Below, in pieces: positions 57,067 to 64,000 of a DNA stretch of 64,000 bases. The stretch is from Hymenobacter sp. CRA2 (lineage in GTDB: Bacteria; Bacteroidota; Bacteroidia; Cytophagales; Hymenobacteraceae), in NCBI RefSeq assembly GCF_002007105.1, contig NZ_MVBC01000001.1, positions 744,001 through 808,000 of the forward strand, in the 5' to 3' direction. Positions within the stretch are counted from its first letter, which is position 1. Every line of letters starts with the position of its first letter. The translations under genes were made by a program, and so were the position numbers. The notes beneath the pieces are model-generated. The model did no database searches. It was not told the DNA's origin and saw only the letters and a program-made list of their open reading frames with translations.

Positions 57067-58680
57067 ATGGCTTCCGGCGCCGCCGTCACCTCCTCCGCTA
57101 CCACGCGCAAGCCGCGGCTCTCGTTCTGGCAAATCTGGAACATGAGCTTCGGCTTCCTGGGCATTCAGTTCGGCTTCGAGCTGCAGAACTCCAACGTCAG
57201 CCGCATCTTCGAGACGCTGGGGGCCAACAAGGACGACATTCCGATTCTGTGGATTGCCGCGCCGGTCACGGGCCTGCTGGTGCAGCCCATCATCGGCTAC
57301 CTCTCCGACCGCACCTGGAGCCCCCGGCTGGGCCGGCGGCGGCCATTTTTCCTGATCGGGGCCATTCTGGCGTCGCTGGCGCTGCTGGTGATGCCCAATT
57401 CTTCGGCCCTGTGGATGGCCGGCGGCATGCTGTGGATCATGGATGCCAGCATCAACGTGTCGATGGAGCCCTTCCGCGCTTTCGTGGGCGACAAGCTGCC
57501 CTCGGAGCAGCGCACCTCGGGCTTTGCCATGCAGTCGTTCTTTATCGGGGTGGGCTCGGTGGTGGCGGCGCTGCTGCCCTGGATATTCACCAACTGGCTG
57601 GGTCTGAGCAATACCGCCCCGGCCGGTGAGATTCCGCCCTCGGTGAAGTGGGCTTTCTACGTGGGCGCGGCGGCTTTCCTGCTCTCGGTGCTCTACACGG
57701 TGCTGACCAGCAGCGAAACGCCGCCCGAGGACATGGAAGCATTTCGGGCCGAAAACGCCAAAGTGGGCATGTGGGACGGGCTGCGCGAGTCTTTCGCCGG
57801 TATCTTCCACATGCCGCCGGCCATGCGCCAGCTGGCCGTGGTGCAGTTCTTCACCTGGTTTGCGTTGTTTTCGATGTGGATTTACGCCACCAACGCCGTG
57901 ACCAGCAACATCTACAACATGCGCGTGGACGCGCCGCTGTACCAGAAGCTGAAGGCGCAGATTACCGGTGCCCCAGCTGCTGCCGCAGGTGCTAAGGAGT
58001 TGGACGGCCTGCAGCGCGACGTGGCCGAAATCGACCAGTTTCAGGCCGATAAAGCCGACAAGGTCATCACTCTGAACATGGCTAACTACGCCGTGGACAA
58101 AGGCCAGCTGAGCGACGCGGAAAAGGCCACGACCAAGCGCGTGCAGCAGCAGTACAACGACGGCGCCGACTGGCTGAGCCTCTGCTCCTCGGTGCGCAAC
58201 GGCGTAGCGGCCGTCTTCGCCTTTATCATTCCGCTGATTGCGGCCCGCACCAGCCGCCGCCGCACCCACATGCTCTGCCTGCTGCTCGGTGGTCTGGGGC
58301 TGGTGTCGCTGAAGTTCATTTCCAATCCGGACTTCATCATCGTATCGATGGGCCTGGTGGGCATTGCCTGGGCCAGCATCCTGTCGATGCCCTACGCCAT
58401 CCTGGCCGGCTCCCTGCCCGCCAACAAGATGGGCTACTACATGGGCGTGTTCAACTTCTTCATCGTGATTCCGCAGATTGTGGCGGCCACCATCCTGGGC
58501 TACTTCACGGTGCACATCTTCCAGGGCAACACCCTGAACACGCTGGTGCTCGGCGGGGCCAGCATGGTGTTGGCTGGTCTGCTCACCCTGCGCGTGCGCG
58601 ACGACGACGACACCCACGTAGCCGCCGTGATGGAAAACCCCGGCTTCGACACGCCGGTGCTGACCAATCCGCAGGCCTAG
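57067..58680 (+). CDS. MFS sugar transporter (SLC45/maltose-type)
   Basis: This is a 537-residue inner-membrane carrier with about 12 predicted helices. Typical SLC45/GPH-like segments are MSFGFLGIQFGFELQNSNVSRIFETLG at the start and PIIGYLSDRTWSPRLGRRRPFFLIGA (the RTWS-GRRRP loop after helix 3). A long, charged central loop lies around 290-380 (QITGAPAAAAGAKELDG). Such carriers bring in maltose, sucrose or similar sugars with protons. Its place after two secreted GH13 genes makes maltooligosaccharide import likely. The start at 57067 (MASGAAVTSS) is chosen over 57022. A strong terminator follows. Confidence 0.9.
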   Translation: MASGAAVTSSATTRKPRLSFWQIWNMSFGFLGIQFGFELQNSNVSRIFETLGANKDDIPILWIAAPVTGLLVQPIIGYLSDRTWSPRLGRRRPFFLIGAILASLALLVMPNSSALWMAGGMLWIMDASINVSMEPFRAFVGDKLPSEQRTSGFAMQSFFIGVGSVVAALLPWIFTNWLGLSNTAPAGEIPPSVKWAFYVGAAAFLLSVLYTVLTSSETPPEDMEAFRAENAKVGMWDGLRESFAGIFHMPPAMRQLAVVQFFTWFALFSMWIYATNAVTSNIYNMRVDAPLYQKLKAQITGAPAAAAGAKELDGLQRDVAEIDQFQADKADKVITLNMANYAVDKGQLSDAEKATTKRVQQQYNDGADWLSLCSSVRNGVAAVFAFIIPLIAARTSRRRTHMLCLLLGGLGLVSLKFISNPDFIIVSMGLVGIAWASILSMPYAILAGSLPANKMGYYMGVFNFFIVIPQIVAATILGYFTVHIFQGNTLNTLVLGGASMVLAGLLTLRVRDDDDTHVAAVMENPGFDTPVLTNPQA

Positions 58681-58695
58681 AAAGCTTACAGGCTG

Positions 58696-58741
58696 AAACG
58701 ACAACGCCCCGGCTGCAGATGCAGCCGGGGCGTTGTCGTTT
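58696..58741. terminator. Bidirectional terminator after the MFS transporter gene
   Basis: A perfect 21-bp stem (58696-58716 with 58721-58741) has an AGAT loop and A/T-rich feet. It lies between the MFS gene and the convergent 58758 gene. Confidence 0.92.
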
Positions 58742-58757
58742 GCTACCGTAGCTACTT

Positions 58758-59174
58758 TCAGGTGCCCATCTGCAGCCAGTGCTGGGCGGGTAGCTCTTCG
58801 ATGAAGGTGCGTATATCGGCGCCGCGGCGGACTTCCTCTGCCACCAAGGGCTCCTGCGCGTGCAGCCGTGCATCAATCAGCTCGGCGTGGTAAGGCGTGA
58901 CGAGGTAGGTTATGCGGCGCGGCGCGGGCAGCACGTCGCGCAGTTGCTGGCGAAATGTGGTCAGTACCCAGTCGAAATCTTCAGCCGACGCCAGTCCGCG
59001 GGCGCGCAGATCCACCAGCCAATGGCCGCACTGGTGCGCCTGGGCCATGACCAGGGCTGCCTCGTAGCCGGCGCGGTGCTCGGCCGAGGAAACTGCCCGC
59101 GACCAGCGCAGAAAGAGCAGGTGCAGATCCGGGCGGTACGAGAGGCGCAGGTACTCCTGATCGACGGTTTCCAT
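58758..59174 (-). CDS. Small hypothetical protein, STAS-like fold possible
   Basis: This is a 138-residue cytoplasmic protein with an alternating strand-helix pattern: LRLSYRPDLHLLFLRWSRAV, ALVMAQAHQCGHWLVDLRARGLAS, FDWVLTTFRQQL and ITYLVTPYHAELID. This resembles the SpoIIAA/STAS-like proteins often found in Hymenobacter and relatives, with no known role. A longer in-frame start at 59183 adds only MPA. The gene converges with the MFS gene. Confidence 0.75.
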   Translation of the reverse strand: METVDQEYLRLSYRPDLHLLFLRWSRAVSSAEHRAGYEAALVMAQAHQCGHWLVDLRARGLASAEDFDWVLTTFRQQLRDVLPAPRRITYLVTPYHAELIDARLHAQEPLVAEEVRRGADIRTFIEELPAQHWLQMGT

Positions 59175-59321
59175 AGCGGGCAACTAACGTGGAAAAGGAT
59201 GATGTCGTGGTGAAAATGCAGATAAAGGTAACCGGCCGGGGCCTTTGCCCGACACGGCGGTAACAGTTGCCCCCAAAACACACGTACAGCAAGGGCCGCG
59301 CCCACTCCCTTAGCGTTCCTT

Positions 59322-60431
59322 ATGCTGCTCGTTCACGGCTTCTTCGCTGGTTTCTTCGCTATCTGCCTGTTCATGCTCTGGCGCCTGCTGGTGCGGCAGC
59401 GGCCGCCGCGCGCAGCGGTAGCCCGGCCGCGGGTGAGCATTCTGCTGCCGGCCCGCAACGAAGCCCACCACATCGAGCGGTGCCTGCAGCGGCTGGCTGC
59501 CCTGAACTACCCCGCCGATAAGCTGGAAATCCTCATCGGCGACGACCACAGCACCGACGACACCGCCGCCGTGGTGCAGCGCTTCATCGAAGACAAGCCG
59601 CAGTTTCGGCTGGTGCGCATCGGGGCGCCGGTGGGTTTGGCCAAGGGCAAAAGCAACGCCATTGCCCATCTCTGCCGCCAAGCCACCGCGGACTACTTTC
59701 TGCTCACCGACGCCGACATGGCCCTCTCGCCCGACTGGGTGCAGTACATGCTCGGGGCGGCCGATATCGATGGCGAAGGCCGCGTGGGCGTGGTAACGGG
59801 CGCTACCACGGCCGAGGGCGGCCTGTTCGGCCGCCTGCAGGGGCTGGACTGGCTGTTCGGACTGAGCGTCATCCGGCTGCTGTCCGATGCCGGGCTGCCC
59901 GTGACGGCCGTGGGCAACAACATGCTCGTGACGCGCGCGGCCTACGACTCCATTGGGGGCTATGAGGCGCTGGCGTTTCAGATTACCGAGGATTTGCAGC
60001 TGTTCCGCTGCATCGTGGATGCCGGCTGGGACTACCGCAACCTCTGGCACCGCCACGTGCTGGGCGTATCGGCCCCGCAGCCCACGGTGCAGTGCCTGCT
60101 GGAGCAGCGCAAGCGGTGGATGCGCGGCACAGGCCGCCTGCCGTGGTATTTGTCGGGCCTGTTCGGGCTGTACGGCGTGTTCTACGCGGTGCTGTTCTTC
60201 CCGCCGCTGGTGTCGTGGCCGTTTACGCCGCTGGTTTTCCTGCTGAAAGTGGCGCTGCAGACGCTGTTTCTGCACCTGAGCCTACGGCAGGTGGGCCGGC
60301 GCGAGCCGCTATGGGTGCTGTTGGTGTACGAGTACTACCTGGCCCTGATGTCGGTGCTGGTGCTGGTGTACACCCTGCTGCCGGGCCATATCCGCTGGAA
60401 GGAGCGCCGCTACGTGTGGGCCGAGGTATAA
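59322..60431 (+). CDS. Family 2 glycosyltransferase (membrane)
   Basis: This is a 369-residue processive-type GT2 enzyme. An N-terminal helix (LLVHGFFAGFFAICLFMLW) is followed by the GT-A domain: VSILLPARNEAHHIERC, IGDDHSTDDT, LLTDADMAL (DxD) and the later TED and QRKRWMRG (Q/RxxRW). Three or more helices close the C-terminus. Such enzymes build polysaccharide or glycolipid from nucleotide sugars; substrate and product are unknown. It lies 60 bases upstream of the GHL10 gene, so the two may be co-transcribed. Confidence 0.9.
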   Translation: MLLVHGFFAGFFAICLFMLWRLLVRQRPPRAAVARPRVSILLPARNEAHHIERCLQRLAALNYPADKLEILIGDDHSTDDTAAVVQRFIEDKPQFRLVRIGAPVGLAKGKSNAIAHLCRQATADYFLLTDADMALSPDWVQYMLGAADIDGEGRVGVVTGATTAEGGLFGRLQGLDWLFGLSVIRLLSDAGLPVTAVGNNMLVTRAAYDSIGGYEALAFQITEDLQLFRCIVDAGWDYRNLWHRHVLGVSAPQPTVQCLLEQRKRWMRGTGRLPWYLSGLFGLYGVFYAVLFFPPLVSWPFTPLVFLLKVALQTLFLHLSLRQVGRREPLWVLLVYEYYLALMSVLVLVYTLLPGHIRWKERRYVWAEV

Positions 60432-60491
60432 GGCTGGCGGGAAAAGCGGCGCAGTCGTATACTTGCTGACTAACTGCTTCATTCCCACCAT

Positions 60492-62330
60492 ATGAAACAA
60501 ACTTACTTACGCTGGCGCCGCCTCTGCGGTGCCCTCCTGCTGCTGTGCTCCTGGCTGAGCGCCCAGGCCCAGGCCCCCAGCCAGCCCAAGCGCGAAATGC
60601 GCGCCGTGTGGGTGGCTCACGTGTTCAACCTCGACTGGCCGCGCTCCAAAACCCTCACGCCGGCCCAGCAGCGGGCCGACTTCATCAGCCTGCTCGACCG
60701 GCACCGCGCCAACGGCATCAACGCGGTGGTGGTTCAGATTCGCGCCTCAGCCGATGCCATTTACCCCAGCACCCTGGAGCCGTGGAGCGAGTGGCTGACG
60801 GGCACCCAGGGCGTGGGCCCGCAGCCCGCCTACGACCCATTGCAGTTCATGATTCGGGAGGCGCACCGCCGCGGGCTGGAGTTCCATGCCTGGATCAACC
60901 CCTACCGGGCCGTGACCAATGCCAACACCTCCAGTATTGCCGCCAACCACGTCTCGCGCCTGCACCCCGACTGGATTGTGCCCTTCGGCACCCTGCGCGT
61001 GCTCAATCCCGGCCTGCCGCAGGTGCGCCAGTACCTCACGCGGGTGGTCATGGACGTGGTGCGCCGCTACGATGTCGACGCCATTCACTTCGACGACTAC
61101 TTCTACCCGGCGCCGCAGTCGGGCGTGACCTTCGACGACGACGCAGCCTTTGCCGCCGACCCGCGCGGCATCACCACCAAAGCCGACTGGCGCCGCGACA
61201 ACATCGACCTGTTCGTGCGCACCGTGTCGGACAGCATCCGCACGGCCAAGCCGCGGGTGAAGTTCGGCATTTCGCCGCCCGGCGTGTGGCGCAACGGCAC
61301 CAGCGTGGGCGGCACCGCCACCACCGCTTTCCAGAGCTACACCGACATCTTCGCCGACTCGCGCAAGTGGCTGCAGCAGGGTTGGGTGGATTACCTGGCC
61401 CCGCAGGTGTACTGGACGCCCACGACCACCGCCGCCCGCTACGACCTCATCGTGCCGTGGTGGAACCAGCAGGTATCAGCCACCACGCCGCGCCACGTGT
61501 ACATCGGGCATGCCGCCTACAAGGTCAGCGCCACGGCCACCGACGCCTTCAACCAGCCCACGCAGATTCCCAGCCAGATCCGGCTGCTGCGTCAGCAAGC
61601 CAATGTGCGCGGCAGCATCTTCTACAAGAGCACCGAGCTGCTGAACAACCCGCTGGGCGTGGCTGACTCGCTGCGCACCAATTTCTACCGCTACAAGGCC
61701 CTGGTGCCCACCATGCCGTGGAAAGACAACGTGCCGCCTACCATGGTGCAAGGCTCGCAGAACAACAACCTGCTGACGGGCATGACCGAGCTGAACTGGC
61801 GGCCCGGCGCGCCGGCTACCGATGGCGAAACGGCGCGCTGGTACGTGGTGTACCGCCTGAGCAACGCCGCGCCCGGCCCCATCACCGCCGCCCAACTCAC
61901 CGACCCGGCCAACATCGTGGCCATTACCGACACCACGTACTACCGCGAAATGTGGCAGGGCAGCACGCCCCCGCCCTACCGCTACACCGTCACGGCCCTC
62001 GACCGTCTCTACAACGAAAGCGACCCAGCCCAACTGCTACTGGTGCTGCCTACCAAAACGGCCGCCGCTACTGCTGCCCTGGAGCCGGCTTTCCCCAACC
62101 CCTTCTCGGAGCGCACGCAGCTTAGCTTCCGCCTTGGCGCGGCCACGCACGCCACCGTGCAGGTATTCGACCTCACCGGCCGCGTGGTCAGCCGCCTCGC
62201 CGATGGCGACTTCAGCGCCGGCCGGCACACGCTGACTCTGACTGCGGGCACGCTACCGGCGGGCGTGTACGTCATCCGCCTGAGCACTGAAACCGGTAGC
62301 TGGCAGCAGAAAGTGCTGCTGACGCGGTAA
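60492..62330 (+). CDS. T9SS-secreted GHL10-family glycoside hydrolase-like protein
   Basis: This is a 612-residue exported protein. A signal peptide (LLLLCSWLSAQAQ) precedes the GHL10 (DUF187) barrel, about 35-380, with MRAVWVAHVFNLDWP, FHAWINPYR and AIHFDDYFYP. A fibronectin-III-like stretch follows (about 420-520). The final about 85 residues (PAFPNPFSERTQLSFRLG, VFDLTGRVVSRL, AGVYVIRLSTETGSW) are a type A T9SS sorting domain. The enzyme family acts on glycans, in some cases on peptidoglycan-like or poly-glucosamine chains; the substrate is not certain. Confidence 0.9.
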   Translation: MKQTYLRWRRLCGALLLLCSWLSAQAQAPSQPKREMRAVWVAHVFNLDWPRSKTLTPAQQRADFISLLDRHRANGINAVVVQIRASADAIYPSTLEPWSEWLTGTQGVGPQPAYDPLQFMIREAHRRGLEFHAWINPYRAVTNANTSSIAANHVSRLHPDWIVPFGTLRVLNPGLPQVRQYLTRVVMDVVRRYDVDAIHFDDYFYPAPQSGVTFDDDAAFAADPRGITTKADWRRDNIDLFVRTVSDSIRTAKPRVKFGISPPGVWRNGTSVGGTATTAFQSYTDIFADSRKWLQQGWVDYLAPQVYWTPTTTAARYDLIVPWWNQQVSATTPRHVYIGHAAYKVSATATDAFNQPTQIPSQIRLLRQQANVRGSIFYKSTELLNNPLGVADSLRTNFYRYKALVPTMPWKDNVPPTMVQGSQNNNLLTGMTELNWRPGAPATDGETARWYVVYRLSNAAPGPITAAQLTDPANIVAITDTTYYREMWQGSTPPPYRYTVTALDRLYNESDPAQLLLVLPTKTAAATAALEPAFPNPFSERTQLSFRLGAATHATVQVFDLTGRVVSRLADGDFSAGRHTLTLTAGTLPAGVYVIRLSTETGSWQQKVLLTR

Positions 62331-62378
62331 AGTTGATATTGTGGTACATAGGCAGGCGCATGAACTGCTCCCAGCAAG

Positions 62379-62386
62379 TAAATTTG
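62379..62386 (+). promoter_or_regulatory. -7 box (TAAATTTG) before a leader hairpin
   Basis: A TAnnTTTG match 39 bases upstream of the ATG at 62426. The hairpin 62387-62415 begins at the next base, so it would overlap the transcription start and form the 5' leader. Confidence 0.5.
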
Positions 62387-62415
62387 AAGGGCCCGGCAAC
62401 GTTAGCCGGGCCCTT
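62387..62415 (+). terminator. Hairpin between the GHL10 gene and the 62426 gene
   Basis: A perfect 11-bp GC-rich stem (62387-62397 with 62405-62415) has an AACGTTA loop, ending CCCTTCCCTT. It may terminate GHL10 transcripts or act in the leader of the next gene. Confidence 0.6.
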
Positions 62416-62425
62416 CCCTTATGTT

Positions 62426-62872
62426 ATGCGTCGAATATTTCTGCTTAGTGCTTTGGCAGTAGCCGCCAGCAGCTCGAGCGCCGTTGCGCAGAGTGCTACG
62501 GCCGCTGCTACGCTGCCGCCCCTCGCGTCGCTGCGCTATTCCGCAGCCGATACCATCCGGGCCGTGCAGCATTTGTTTACCCGCCGCCTGAAAGGGGCCG
62601 CCGGGTACGTGGGTGGCGGCAGCGCCACGCTCAGCAAAGCCGCCGTGGGCATGGCCCTGCGCAACGACAGTACCTCGCAGGGCCAGCGCATCGATACCAA
62701 CCAGGATGTGCTGGGCGGCGGGCTGATGCTGGGCTACGGCCTATGGCGCACCCAGCGCTTCGGCCCCGAGCGTTACGCCCAGATTGTGGCTGCTTACCAG
62801 CAGGGCGAACCGCTGCCCGGCTACGTGCGCCGGCGCCTCAAGACCAAGTACTTCCGCTACCGGGCCTTTTAG
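62426..62872 (+). CDS. Hypothetical exported protein
   Basis: This is a 148-residue protein with a clear signal peptide (RRIFLLSALAVAASSSSAVAQ). The mature part is basic, with a Gly-rich stretch (GYVGGGSATLSK, VLGGGLMLGYGLW) and a C-terminal YVRRRLKTKYFRYRAF. The RRL/KTKYFRYR end is reminiscent of small Bacteroidota periplasmic proteins, but no family was recognised. It may be expressed from the TAAATTTG box 39 bases upstream. It converges with the M28 peptidase gene. Confidence 0.75.
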   Translation: MRRIFLLSALAVAASSSSAVAQSATAAATLPPLASLRYSAADTIRAVQHLFTRRLKGAAGYVGGGSATLSKAAVGMALRNDSTSQGQRIDTNQDVLGGGLMLGYGLWRTQRFGPERYAQIVAAYQQGEPLPGYVRRRLKTKYFRYRAF

Positions 62873-62901
62873 CGCCTGACTTGGCTGAGGCACCGACACG
62901 A

Positions 62902-62931
62902 AAAAGCCCGGGAATCAACTCCCGGGCTTTT
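62902..62931. terminator. Bidirectional terminator between convergent genes
   Basis: A perfect 12-bp stem (62902-62913 with 62920-62931) has an ATCAAC loop and A- and T-rich feet. It lies between the 62426 gene and the M28 peptidase gene. Confidence 0.9.
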
Positions 62932-62952
62932 CTTGTGCCAGCTCAAGACGGA

Positions 62953-64000
62953 TTAGGTCCTGGGCTTTTCCGCGAGGCTTTTCTCGCGGATGGCTTTGAA
63001 CTCCGAGCCTGCTTTCCACTGCGGGAAGGTCGTCTCGCCGGCCAGGCGCTGCCCGATGCGGTAGAGCAGGCGCGCATCCTGCTCCATGCCGCCCAGGTCA
63101 CGGTCGGGGCTATACTCGTCGCTGGGCTGGTGGTAGTGCTGCGCTTCGTAGGCCTCGTTCTGCTCGCGGGCGAATTCTTTGCCCTTGGCGCGGCTCTCCA
63201 GGCGGCCCGAGGCGTAAAGCGCCGGCACGCCCACGTGGGCCAGGCTGAAGTGGTCGGAGCGGAAGAAGTGACCCTGTTCGGGCGTCTGGTCGGGCACGAT
63301 GTAGCGCTCCTGCTCCTTGGCCGCGGCCGTGGCGTAGTCATCCAGCTCCGACTGCCCGTAGCCCACCACCGTCAGGTCCTTCATCGGGCCGAAGTCGGCC
63401 AAGGCGTCCATGTTCAGGTCGGCCACCGTTTTGTTGAGCGGAAACAGTGGATGCGCGGCGTAGTAGGCCGAGCCCAGCAGGCCCTGCTCCTCGCCCGTCA
63501 CGGCCAGAAATACGATGCTGCGCTTGGGCTTTTCCTTCGCCTGCGCAAAAGCCTGGGCAATGTTGAGCAGCGCGGCGCAACCCGAGGCGTTGTCCACGGC
63601 GCCGTTGTAGATGGAGTCGCCCTGCACCGCCGGCCCGATGCCGAGATGGTCCCAGTGCGCCGAGTAGAGGATGTATTCCTCGGGGCGCTCGGAGCCGGGC
63701 AGCATGGCCACCACATTTTTGGAGGCCGTGCGGCGGGTGGTGGTCGTCAGCGAGGTAGTCAGGTTCAGGCCCAGCGGCACGGGCCGGAAGCCGGGCTTGT
63801 TGGCCGCCGCCTGCAGGGCGTCGAAGTTCTGGCCGGCGTTCTGCATCAGGCGCTTGGCCGCATCCAGCGTCATCCAGCCTTCCAGCGCGCACTTGGAAGC
63901 GCCCTTGTCGTCGGACTGCGGAAACAGCTGCGAACCGCTCCAGCTGCTCTGCACCACCGACCACGGGTAGGAGGCCGGCCGCGTGTCGTGCACGATGATG
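62953..64000 (-). CDS. M28 family metallopeptidase (5' end cut by window edge)
   Basis: Only the C-terminal about 349 residues are present; the frame runs open past base 64000 (IIVHDTRPASYPW at the edge). The zinc-site motifs are complete: SAHWDHLG (His), AVDNASGCAALL (Asp), VTGEEQGLLGS (Glu, Glu), LNMDALAD (Asp) and QHYHQPSDEY (His). Such enzymes remove amino acids or dipeptides from the N-terminus of peptides, usually in the periplasm or outside. The segment upstream of the core (VVQSSWSGSQLFPQS) resembles the PA-domain end found in longer homologues. The signal peptide, if any, lies outside the window. Confidence 0.92.
   Translation of the reverse strand, partial: IIVHDTRPASYPWSVVQSSWSGSQLFPQSDDKGASKCALEGWMTLDAAKRLMQNAGQNFDALQAAANKPGFRPVPLGLNLTTSLTTTTRRTASKNVVAMLPGSERPEEYILYSAHWDHLGIGPAVQGDSIYNGAVDNASGCAALLNIAQAFAQAKEKPKRSIVFLAVTGEEQGLLGSAYYAAHPLFPLNKTVADLNMDALADFGPMKDLTVVGYGQSELDDYATAAAKEQERYIVPDQTPEQGHFFRSDHFSLAHVGVPALYASGRLESRAKGKEFAREQNEAYEAQHYHQPSDEYSPDRDLGGMEQDARLLYRIGQRLAGETTFPQWKAGSEFKAIREKSLAEKPRT

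Noticed and set aside
56971-58704. Long antisense open frame across the MFS transporter gene
   Set aside because: The sense frame gives a 12-helix transporter; the antisense protein is His/Gln/Arg-rich and non-membrane.
1-64000. Prophage, transposon or integrated element
   Set aside because: No integrase, transposase, att-like flanking repeats or sharp composition shift was seen; genes are ordinary chromosomal types.

Overview
The window looks like chromosome from a GC-rich member of the Bacteroidota, most likely Hymenobacter or a close relative in Hymenobacteraceae. The evidence is two secreted proteins with type IX secretion (T9SS) type A C-terminal domains (21373-23919, 60492-62330), Bacteroidota-style -7 promoter boxes (TAnnTTTG), few Shine-Dalgarno sites, and families typical of the phylum: DUF6952, DUF4382, CrtD/CruF carotenoid enzymes and a short alpha-glucan phosphorylase. 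No rRNA, tRNA, CRISPR array, prophage or insertion sequence was seen. Both ends cut genes (2-85 and 62953-64000).

Layout. 0-13 kb: small independent genes, namely a DUF4382 lipoprotein, pirin, nitroreductase, a thioredoxin-fold protein, DinB, RNA 2'-phosphotransferase kptA, diacylglycerol kinase, release factor prfA, a DUF3365 heme-type lipoprotein, an FAD oxidoreductase, and an erythromycin-esterase-like protein. 13-20 kb: an inositol-monophosphatase-like enzyme, lnt and rsmI, an S41 peptidase, NADAR with pterin dehydratase, and two disordered hydrophilic proteins. 21-25 kb: a large T9SS surface protein and an unusual sigma-factor/transmembrane/TPR fusion. 25-33 kb: glyA, tatC, rpiB, a large membrane protein, rbfA, a methyltransferase and a LolC/E-type permease. 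33-43 kb: an SNF2 helicase, an AONS-like PLP enzyme, two small enzymes, an HxlR regulator, rlmI and an SPFH protein. 43-47 kb: carotenoid genes crtD and cruF with a TetR regulator. 47-49 kb: a DUF6952-thioredoxin operon and a GDSL esterase. 48-59 kb: a glucan-use region with a phosphorylase, two secreted GH13 enzymes and an MFS sugar transporter. 59-64 kb: a GT2 glycosyltransferase, a T9SS-exported GHL10 hydrolase and an M28 peptidase.

How genes may work together. The secreted GH13 enzymes would cut alpha-glucans, the SLC45-like carrier would import the products, and the phosphorylase-like protein would act on glucan inside the cell. CrtD and CruF would make hydroxylated, more desaturated membrane carotenoids. 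RbfA, RsmI, RlmI and PrfA serve ribosomes and translation. TatC, Lnt and the permease serve protein export and the envelope.

The most unusual content is in the spacers. Six consecutive intergenic gaps between 25.3 and 30.9 kb each carry an inverted pair of degenerate tandem repeats. Most have a clear 8-bp period, and each gap has its own word. Other spacers hold a family of nested hairpins built on GTCATTCCGAGCGAAG, a 21-bp tandem array at 39.3-39.5 kb, and a perfect 60-bp palindrome at 46.65 kb. Two proteins also stand out: the sigma fusion, and a phosphorylase whose expected PLP lysine is threonine.
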